8,941 nucleotides of DNA from contig JAGMBH010000022.1 in NCBI GenBank assembly GCA_023129815.1, positions 1 through 8,941 on the forward strand, written 5' to 3'. The notes under the pieces are model-generated. The model saw nothing but the letters and a program-made list of their open reading frames with translations. It searched no databases and was not told where the DNA came from. The translations under genes were made by a program, and so were the position numbers. Source of the stretch: Dehalococcoidia bacterium. GTDB taxonomy: Bacteria; Chloroflexota; Dehalococcoidia; GIF9; AB-539-J10. Numbering within the stretch: position 1 is the first letter of the stretch; each line of letters begins with the position of its first letter. Of this stretch, positions 4,811 to 8,941 are shown piece after piece.

Positions 4811-4960
4811 TTATTGAGGGATATTCTGTTTGTTTGCTTCCTCAAGGAGCCATGCAGTAGATACTTTAAGGGCTTTAGCTAAGGCAACTAGCTCAAAAAT
4901 CGAAGACTGGGGAATTTCCTGCTCAATCTTGGAGATGGTTTGATTGACCAACCTCAGGCT
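4811..4960 (-). pseudogene. XRE-family HTH regulator, N-terminally truncated relic
   Basis: A minus-strand frame of 49 codons ends at TAA 4813-4811 and is closed upstream by TAG 4963-4961, with no start codon. It encodes Val-Asn-Gln-Thr-Ile-Ser-Lys-Ile-Glu-Gln-Glu, then Glu-Leu-Val-Ala-Leu-Ala-Lys-Ala-Leu-Lys-Val-Ser-Thr-Ala-Trp-Leu-Leu-Glu-Glu. This is the recognition helix and the last two helices of a Cro/CI-type HTH (ISKIExG, then L-x-x-LAKAL-x-VS-x-x-WLL). The first helices are missing; upstream only a seven-codon ORF from ATG is found. It is therefore a remnant of a phage-like or toxin-antitoxin regulator, another sign of turnover in this region. Confidence 0.6.
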
Positions 4961-4996
4961 CTAACATTTGCAGCCATGGTACTGACAATGTTTTAT

Positions 4997-5084
4997 TTGT
5001 CACCCCGACCTTGAACGAAGTGAAGGGGCTCTAGATTCTTCGCTTTGCTCAGAATGCCAGGAGGCGAAGGGCTCAGAATGACAA
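4997..5084. repeat. 88-bp MITE-like palindromic repeat
   Basis: The element is bounded by inverted TTGTCA (4997-5002) and TGACAA (5079-5084). Inside are CCTT/AAGG (5009-5012 and 5023-5026), CTTCGC/GCGAAG (5038-5043 and 5064-5069), and two near-identical copies of CTCAGAATGMCA. The composition (GTCACCC, GAACGAAGTGAAGG, TTCTTCGCT, CTCAGAATGACA) is that of a dispersed palindromic repeat widely seen in bacterial genomes, probably non-autonomous. It has no coding capacity, and it lies about 100 bp before comM. Confidence 0.6.
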
Positions 5085-5170
5085 GAGCGTTGGCAAAGGC
5101 TTCTTTGATACCAAGTCTTTTTGAGTTATAGGTAGCTTTGCCTGGTTTCACCCATAGCAAGCTAAGAGAA

Positions 5171-5185
5171 CCTCTGCTATAATGG
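5171..5185 (+). promoter_or_regulatory. Extended -10 promoter of comM (right copy of 15-mer)
   Basis: TGCTATAAT at 5175-5183 is an extended -10 with a perfect TATAAT; no good -35 is seen, as is common for such promoters. The expected transcription start (about 5190-5194) falls at or within four bases of ATG 5194, so the comM mRNA may be leaderless. No Shine-Dalgarno site precedes either ATG. The 15-mer CCTCTGCTATAATGG is repeated exactly at 554-568. Confidence 0.6.
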
Positions 5186-5193
5186 GCATTAGT

Positions 5194-6714
5194 ATGCTAG
5201 CCAAGGTAACGAGTTGCGCTGTGGTGGGGTTGGAAGGGGCCACAGTAGACGTAGAAGTTGACATATCGCCTGGGCTACCATCGTTTACCATAGTAGGCTT
5301 GCCAGACAAAGCTGTTCAAGAATCCAGAGAGCGGGTAAGGTCAGCTATAAGAAACTCTAACTACAAGTTCCCCGCCAGACGCATTACGGTCAATTTAGCA
5401 CCAGCAGACTTGAAAAAGGAAGGTCCGGCTTATGACTTGCCTATAGCCATAGGCATACTAGTAAGCTCAGGACAGTTATACGCTGACCTCTCATATAGTG
5501 TCTTCTTAGGGGAGCTTTCCCTGGATGGCAAGCTACGCCATACCCATGGCATATTGCCTATGGTAGCTTTAGCCTGTGATAAAGGCTTATCTACAGTGTT
5601 CGTGCCTGCGGATGACACCAAGGAGGCGTCTTTAGTAGATGGTGCTCATATATTCCCAACAGAATCTCTAGCTCAGCTAGTTACCCACCTTCGTGGTGAA
5701 ATAAGTATTCCAGAATACCACAGCGATATAAACTGGCAGCAGGAAGCTTGCCCCGATTATGCCTTTGACCTTGCTTATATCAAGGGTCAAGAGCATGCCA
5801 AGAGGGCTCTGGAGATAGCAGCGTCAGGAAGACACAACATCCTTATGTGTGGCCCGCCAGGAAGCGGTAAAACCATGTTGGCTCGCTGCTTGCCCTCAAT
5901 ATTGCCTTGGTTAACCATGGAAGAAGCCATAGAGGTAACCAAGATTTATAGCGTCAGTGGGTTATTGCCACAAGATACCCCGATCATTATGGAGCGGCCA
6001 TTTCGCTCCCCCCACTACACCGTTTCTCACATCGGCTTGGTAGGAGGTGGGCAATGGCCACGCCCTGGGGAGATAAGCTTGAGCCACCATGGTGTGCTGT
6101 TTCTGGATGAATTCCCTGAGTTTGGACATGCTGCCCTAGAGTCATTGCGCCAGCCAATGGAAGATAGAACCGTCACTGTCAGTCGCGCTCGCGGCAGTGT
6201 TACCTTTCCCGCTAGCTTTATGCTGGCAGCAGCCATGAATCCCTGCCCCTGCGGCTATTATGGAGACCCATTTAAGGAATGTAAGTGCTCAGCGGGGGAG
6301 ATTACCCGCTACCATAAAAGATTAAGCGGACCACTGCTGGACCGTATCGACATCTTCATTGATGCCCCCCACATTGACTATGAAAAGCTCACCGAGGATA
6401 AGCCTATGGAACCCTCGGAGAAGGTCAGGGGAAGGGTCAAGTCAGCTCACGAGATACAAATTAAGCGTTTTCAGGGGACAAAACTAAGGTGTAATGCTGA
6501 TATGACTCCTAAGGAGGTAAAGGAATTCTGCACCGTAGAATCAGCAGCACAAAGCTTACTTCGTGCTGCTATGAAGCAGCTTCACCTTACAGCCCGCGCC
6601 TTCCATCGCGTCCTTAAACTTTCCCGCACCATCGCCGACCTGGAACACAGCGACATCATCAAAACATACCACGTAGCTGAAGCTTTACAATATCGGCATA
6701 AGGAAATAATCTAA
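5194..6714 (+). CDS. comM: ComM/YifB-family AAA+ ATPase (Mg-chelatase-like)
   Basis: 506 residues from ATG 5194, which gives the family start Met-Leu-Ala-Lys-Val. An ATG at 5182 is in frame but forms part of the -10 box, so I reject it. Residues 15-170 form the ChlI/Lon-type N-terminal domain (Asp-Ile-Ser-Pro-Gly-Leu-Pro-Ser-Phe, Ile-Val-Gly-Leu-Pro-Asp). The AAA+ core has Walker A Gly-Pro-Pro-Gly-Ser-Gly-Lys-Thr (220-227), Walker B Val-Leu-Phe-Leu-Asp-Glu (301-306), a Cys-rich insert (Cys351, Cys353, Cys363, Cys365) and sensor/arginine-finger Gly-Pro-Leu-Leu-Asp-Arg-Ile-Asp (379-386), followed by a helical lid. In Proteobacteria ComM is a hexameric helicase that drives branch migration during natural transformation; the role in other phyla is inferred. 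All motifs are intact. It converges with the membrane-protein gene, with eight bases between stops. Confidence 0.93.
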   Translation: MLAKVTSCAVVGLEGATVDVEVDISPGLPSFTIVGLPDKAVQESRERVRSAIRNSNYKFPARRITVNLAPADLKKEGPAYDLPIAIGILVSSGQLYADLSYSVFLGELSLDGKLRHTHGILPMVALACDKGLSTVFVPADDTKEASLVDGAHIFPTESLAQLVTHLRGEISIPEYHSDINWQQEACPDYAFDLAYIKGQEHAKRALEIAASGRHNILMCGPPGSGKTMLARCLPSILPWLTMEEAIEVTKIYSVSGLLPQDTPIIMERPFRSPHYTVSHIGLVGGGQWPRPGEISLSHHGVLFLDEFPEFGHAALESLRQPMEDRTVTVSRARGSVTFPASFMLAAAMNPCPCGYYGDPFKECKCSAGEITRYHKRLSGPLLDRIDIFIDAPHIDYEKLTEDKPMEPSEKVRGRVKSAHEIQIKRFQGTKLRCNADMTPKEVKEFCTVESAAQSLLRAAMKQLHLTARAFHRVLKLSRTIADLEHSDIIKTYHVAEALQYRHKEII

Positions 6715-6722
6715 GAGGCTAG

Positions 6723-6980
6723 CTACAAAATCAGCCATAGGACGCCGCCAGCAATCACCAGTATAATGCCAATAATAAGGGAAATCCGGCCACCTATTTG
6801 CCAGGCATTTAGCCAGAGACGCTCTGGTTCGTGAGTTATGAACTCCTTCATATCCCTTCGGGTTACCAAGGAGTTATAATATGTTTTCTTCTCCCTCTTA
6901 TTCCAAAGTATAAAAGCGATGCCCAATAGGGTGAAGAAAATACCCATCCCCAAGATAGCCCGGCAATTGGCAAGCGACAT
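6723..6980 (-). CDS. Small two-helix membrane protein, function unknown
   Basis: 85 residues from ATG 6980. Two hydrophobic helices flank a polar middle: roughly residues 9-26 (Ile-Leu-Gly-Met-Gly-Ile-Phe-Phe-Thr-Leu-Leu-Gly-Ile-Ala-Phe-Ile-Leu) and 63-85 (Ile-Ser-Leu-Ile-Ile-Gly-Ile-Ile-Leu-Val-Ile-Ala-Gly). Between them lie a basic stretch (Asn-Lys-Arg-Glu-Lys-Lys) and Glu-Phe-Ile-Thr-His-Glu-Pro-Glu-Arg. The positive loop after the first helix suggests a hairpin with both ends outside. An earlier in-frame ATG at 7010 would add ten residues, but it lies in an A/T-rich repeat and neither start has a good Shine-Dalgarno site. It follows rplL on the same strand after a hairpin repeat. I do not recognise a family. 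Confidence 0.6.
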   Translation of the reverse strand: MSLANCRAILGMGIFFTLLGIAFILWNKREKKTYYNSLVTRRDMKEFITHEPERLWLNAWQIGGRISLIIGIILVIAGGVLWLIL

Positions 6981-7023
6981 GTTACTCAAAATTAAAAGGC
7001 AAAGGGGCAAAGATCAAAATGAC

Positions 7024-7077
7024 AAATCAAAATGCAAATCTTTTTAATGTTTGCTCTGTATTTTTGCATTTTGATTT
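7024..7077. repeat. Perfect 15-bp inverted repeat downstream of rplL
   Basis: AAATCAAAATGCAAA (7024-7038) is the exact reverse complement of 7063-7077, with a 24-nt A/T-rich loop. Partial direct copies of TCAAAATG run just to the left. It begins 13 bp beyond the rplL stop and could form a long hairpin in the mRNA from either strand. The stem is A/T-rich and lacks a clean U-tract, so an intrinsic terminator is possible but not shown; a dispersed repeat is as likely. Confidence 0.6.
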
Positions 7078-7090
7078 TTGTTTTTTGATT

Positions 7091-7576
7091 TCACCTTATC
7101 TCTACAGACGCTCCAGCAGCCTCCAGTTTCTCCTTTATGGTGGTTGCCTCCTCCTTGGAAATGCCCTCTTTTACTACTTGTGGAGCAGCTTCTACCAAAT
7201 CCTTAGCTTGCTTTAACCCTAAACTGGTTACTTCACGAACTGCCTTAATGACTTCGATCTTCTTTTCGCCGATATTCTTTAGGGTGACGCTAAATTCCGT
7301 TTTCTCCTCTTCCGGAGGCGCTTCAACTGGCTGGCTGGGAGCCGTTACTGGCGCTGCTCCCACAGCTACCGGAGCAGGGGTAACTCCAAATTCATCCTCT
7401 AAAGCCTTAACTAAATCAGCTAGATCGATGACGGTCATGCTCTTAATAGCGGCAATGATTTCCTCCTTGGTCATTCCCTTGGCTTCTTTTTTCGCCTTCG
7501 CCTTTGTAGATTCCTTCCCCACTTTTACTTTTACTTTTACTTTTTCTTCTTCTACCTTCGCTTCCTTTGGTGACAT
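7091..7576 (-). CDS. rplL: Large ribosomal subunit protein bL12 (L7/L12) with N-terminal extension
   Basis: Stalk protein that, as dimers on L10, recruits translation GTPases to the ribosome. The canonical start motif Met-Thr-Lys-Glu-Glu-Ile-Ile-Ala-Ala-Ile-Lys is at residues 35-45, followed by the dimerisation helices, an Ala/Pro hinge (Ala-Pro-Val-Ala-Val-Gly-Ala-Ala-Pro) and the C-terminal domain (Glu-Lys-Lys-Ile-Glu-Val-Ile-Lys-Ala-Val-Arg, Leu-Gly-Leu-Lys-Gln-Ala-Lys-Asp-Leu-Val-Glu). From ATG 7576 the protein is 161 residues, against about 120-130 usually, because of 34 extra charged residues including Lys-Val-Lys-Val-Lys-Val. AAGGAGG lies five bases upstream of ATG 7576, so the extension is very probably translated; the internal ATG 7474 has AAGGG too close to serve. 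A TTG at 7594 is possible but overlaps rplJ. The gene begins 14 bp after the rplJ stop. Confidence 0.94.
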   Translation of the reverse strand: MSPKEAKVEEEKVKVKVKVGKESTKAKAKKEAKGMTKEEIIAAIKSMTVIDLADLVKALEDEFGVTPAPVAVGAAPVTAPSQPVEAPPEEEKTEFSVTLKNIGEKKIEVIKAVREVTSLGLKQAKDLVEAAPQVVKEGISKEEATTIKEKLEAAGASVEIR

Positions 7577-7590
7577 GCTTTCCTCCTTAC

Positions 7591-8109
7591 TCAAGTAAAA
7601 TTTTGAATCCGCACTTGTAGTACATAGTGTAACTCACGCAACGGGGAACTTAGAATATTATGTAAGGTCCTCACTGGCGCTTGCAATTGAGCTATTAATT
7701 GAGAGATAAGGATTTCCCTTGGTGGTAAACTGGCCAGAGCTATAACTTCATCAGCACTGAGCACTCGCTTCCCCAGCAAACCTCCTTTAATCTGCACCGC
7801 TAAGTCTGTAGATTTGATGTATTGGCTAAGGACTTTAGCTGCTTCGACTGCATCATCATAGCCAAAAACCAGAGCTGTAGGACCATCAATGATGCCCACA
7901 ATTTGCTCCTTACCAGCTCTTTGGGCAGCAAGGCGAGTTAAGGTATTCTTAACCACGTGGTAATCAGCAGCTGCACCGGCTAAAGCTCGGCGTAAGCCAG
8001 TCATCTCCTTAGCCGGCAGACCCTGGTAACTAGTAGCGATAACAATAGTACTTCGAGACAGATCGTCTGCTAGCTGACCAATAATTTGTGTTTTCTTTTC
8101 CCTTAGCAT
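7591..8109 (-). CDS. rplJ: Large ribosomal subunit protein uL10
   Basis: Forms the base of the ribosomal stalk, binding 23S rRNA with its N-terminal domain and L7/L12 dimers with its C-terminal helix. From ATG 8109 it has 172 residues, the usual size, opening Met-Leu-Arg-Glu-Lys-Lys-Thr-Gln-Ile-Ile, then Thr-Ser-Tyr-Gln-Gly-Leu-Pro-Ala-Lys-Glu-Met and Leu-Arg-Arg-Ala-Leu, with Tyr-His-Val-Val-Lys-Asn-Thr-Leu (about 51-58). Gly-Pro-Thr-Ala-Leu-Val-Phe-Gly lies in the RNA-binding core, and Leu-Pro-Pro-Arg-Glu-Ile-Leu-Ile near 130-140 leads into the stalk helix. Only a close GGAG precedes ATG 8109; TTG 8124, with AGGG upstream, is an alternative adding five residues. An L10 leader and a terminator hairpin precede it. 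rplL follows after 14 bp. Confidence 0.93.
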   Translation of the reverse strand: MLREKKTQIIGQLADDLSRSTIVIATSYQGLPAKEMTGLRRALAGAAADYHVVKNTLTRLAAQRAGKEQIVGIIDGPTALVFGYDDAVEAAKVLSQYIKSTDLAVQIKGGLLGKRVLSADEVIALASLPPREILISQLIAQLQAPVRTLHNILSSPLRELHYVLQVRIQNFT

Positions 8110-8121
8110 GTCTCCACTAGG

Positions 8122-8153
8122 CAAATAAAAATCCCTGCGCCAATAACACAGGG
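8122..8153 (-). terminator. Attenuator hairpin before rplJ
   Basis: On the minus strand CCCTGTG (8153-8147) pairs with CGCAGGG (8139-8133) through six Watson-Crick pairs and one G-U, with a 7-nt loop, and is followed by ATTTTTATTT. This is an intrinsic-terminator layout. It sits between the L10 leader and rplJ, about 13 bp before the start, so it probably works as an attenuator controlled by the leader, lowering L10/L7-L12 synthesis when free L10-L12 complex binds. Confidence 0.65.
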
Positions 8154-8275
8154 TTAACACAAGGCCTTGGCAGGCAAGCGCTTTAAACACCCGGGGAGGA
8201 TATCTTCACCCCCCTTTGCCCCTTTATCTAGCAAGGAGCGGTACCTGCTGTCATTGGCACCGATTCATTCTATTT
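8154..8275 (-). promoter_or_regulatory. Ribosomal protein L10 leader
   Basis: On the minus strand GGTGCCAATGACAGCAGGTACC (8261-8240) is closed by a GGUGCC/GGUACC helix, and CTTGCCTGCCAAGG follows at 8178-8165. These two conserved segments, the ACAGCAGGU element and the CCUGCCxAGG kink-turn side, are typical of the L10 leader that binds the L10-(L12)4 complex. It lies between the promoter and the attenuator hairpin. Exact boundaries are estimates. Confidence 0.7.
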
Positions 8276-8284
8276 ATTATAGCA
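8276..8284 (-). promoter_or_regulatory. Extended -10 promoter of rplJ-rplL
   Basis: TGCTATAAT on the minus strand, with a perfect TATAAT at 8281-8276, starts just six bases after the rplA stop. No consensus -35 is seen. Transcription would begin near 8269, at the very start of the L10 leader, which supports its use. The same nine bases are found upstream of comM and at 558-566. Confidence 0.6.
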
Positions 8285-8289
8285 CAAAA

Positions 8290-8941
8290 CTAACCAGCTA
8301 AAGCCAGTGCTGACTTGAGATCCAGCTTGAGGCCTGGCCCCATACTGGTAGACAGTGATACGCTTTTGATATACTGCCCTTTAACCCCACTGGGCCTTGC
8401 CTTAACTATAGCCTCCATCACTGCCCTTAGGTTTTCCAGAAGTTTATCGTTATCAAAGCTAACTTTGCCTATCGGCAAATGGATGATTGCCGTTCTATCC
8501 AGGCGAAACTCCACTCTACCCTTACGCGCCTCGCCTATAACTCGAGGTAAATCTTGGGGCGGCACCACAGTGCCCGACTTAGGGTTAGGCATCAAGCCCC
8601 GTCGTCCCAAAATACGCCCAAGCTTGGCTACCCTGGACATCATATCGGGAGTAGCCATAGATACATCAAAATCAAGCCAACCAGACTCAATTTGCTTAAT
8701 AAGCTCATCTGCTGCGGCATAATCAGCTCCAGCTTCCTTAGCTAACTTTATTGCCTCTCCTTGAGCAAAGACAAGTATCCTTACCTTCTTCCCCAACCCA
8801 TTAGGCAGTAGAGCAACACCTCGCACTTGTTGGTCGGCACTACGCGGATTGACCCCCATCCTTAAATGAAGCTCAACCGTCTCATCAAACCTAGCATAGG
8901 AAGCCTTCTTAGCTAACTCGATAGCCTCCTCAGGTAAGTAA
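8290..8941 (-). CDS. rplA: Large ribosomal subunit protein uL1 (5' partial)
   Basis: Forms the mobile L1 stalk next to the ribosomal E site and helps release deacylated tRNA. The frame is open from the right edge to TAG 8292-8290, giving 216 residues; about 15-25 N-terminal residues are outside the window. Upstream of the internal Met at 8859 the frame continues with Glu-Glu-Ala-Ile-Glu-Leu-Ala-Lys-Lys and Phe-Asp-Glu-Thr-Val-Glu-Leu-His, which are normal L1 residues, so that Met is not the start. Signatures: Asn-Pro-Arg-Ser-Ala-Asp-Gln-Gln-Val-Arg-Gly, Leu-Pro-Asn-Gly-Leu-Gly-Lys, Gly-Leu-Met-Pro-Asn-Pro-Lys-Ser-Gly-Thr-Val and Ser-Met-Gly-Pro-Gly. The usual Gly-Pro-Arg before GLMPNPK reads Gly-Arg-Arg. 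rplA upstream of rplJ-rplL is the conserved order. Confidence 0.95.
   Translation of the reverse strand, partial: YLPEEAIELAKKASYARFDETVELHLRMGVNPRSADQQVRGVALLPNGLGKKVRILVFAQGEAIKLAKEAGADYAAADELIKQIESGWLDFDVSMATPDMMSRVAKLGRILGRRGLMPNPKSGTVVPPQDLPRVIGEARKGRVEFRLDRTAIIHLPIGKVSFDNDKLLENLRAVMEAIVKARPSGVKGQYIKSVSLSTSMGPGLKLDLKSALALAG

Larger units (their letters stand above)
4689..5193. other. Intergenic region with XRE relic and MITE-like repeat
   Basis: About 500 bp without an intact gene. It holds the hicA -35 region, an orphan AGGAGGAGG (4785-4793, plus strand) not followed by a start codon, a truncated XRE-type HTH frame (4811-4960, minus), an 88-bp palindromic repeat (4997-5084) and the comM promoter. 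The stretch 5085-5160 shows nothing I can name. Confidence 0.6.

Noticed and set aside
4997..5084. CRISPR-like repeats
   Set aside because: Only two short internal copies within a folded palindrome, no regular spacers and no cas genes.
5194..6714. Magnesium chelatase subunit ChlI/BchI
   Set aside because: The N-terminal Lon-like domain, Cys-rich insert and length match ComM/YifB; no chlorophyll or cobalamin genes are nearby.
7137..7598. Plus-strand 153-codon ORF opposite rplL
   Set aside because: Antisense shadow of a clear L7/L12 gene; Ser/Thr/Phe-rich product with no ribosome site.
8315..8722. Plus-strand 135-codon ORF opposite rplA
   Set aside because: Antisense shadow of a clear L1 gene.

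Overview
The window looks like part of a bacterial chromosome of moderate G+C with strong Shine-Dalgarno sites (AAGGAGG) and sigma70-type promoters, several carrying an extended -10 (TGCTATAAT). Two conserved housekeeping blocks flank an accessory region. The lineage cannot be fixed from sequence alone. The combination (HypE followed by AcpS, the rplA-rplJ-rplL cluster with an L10 leader, and an abundance of small ribbon-helix-helix, HicAB and ParA-like relics) would fit an anaerobic Chloroflexota/Dehalococcoidia-like genome, but that is a low-confidence inference.

Left block (1-526, + strand): the 3' end of hypE, whose reading frame ends in the Pro-Arg-Ile-Cys tail of a [NiFe]-hydrogenase maturation factor, followed directly by acpS (holo-ACP synthase).

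Accessory block (about 527-5170): relics of a ParA-like ATPase and a small ribbon-helix-helix protein with an in-frame amber codon (721-834 and 597-746, minus). Next comes an intact TIR-domain protein with its own promoter (911-1921, +). Convergent to it, on the minus strand, are a hicA toxin gene (4655-4395), an unusual HicB-RHH-LuxR fusion (4417-3722), three tiny ORFs, a HEAT-like/PD-(D/E)XK nuclease gene (3297-2074) and a tiny zinc-knuckle ORF (2040-1978). The hicA promoter is overlapped by a perfect 22-bp palindrome. A truncated XRE-type HTH relic and an 88-bp palindromic MITE-like repeat lie between hicA and comM. The region has the look of a defence/toxin-antitoxin island. It is bracketed by a shared 15-mer (554-568 and 5171-5185) that includes the comM extended -10, which suggests insertion at the comM 5' end. 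No integrase or transposase is present.

Right block (5194-8941): comM/yifB (+), a small two-helix membrane protein gene (minus, convergent with comM), and the ribosomal stalk cluster rplA-rplJ-rplL read on the minus strand. rplA runs off the right edge. Between rplA and rplJ are an extended -10 promoter, a recognisable L10 leader and an intrinsic terminator hairpin, consistent with attenuation of the L10-L7/L12 unit. L7/L12 carries an atypical Lys/Glu/Val-rich N-terminal extension of about 34 residues.

For novelty, the best candidates are the HicB-RHH-LuxR fusion with its palindromic operator, and the TIR gene convergent with a nuclease operon. No experiment or database search supports a joint function; that link rests on gene neighbourhood only.
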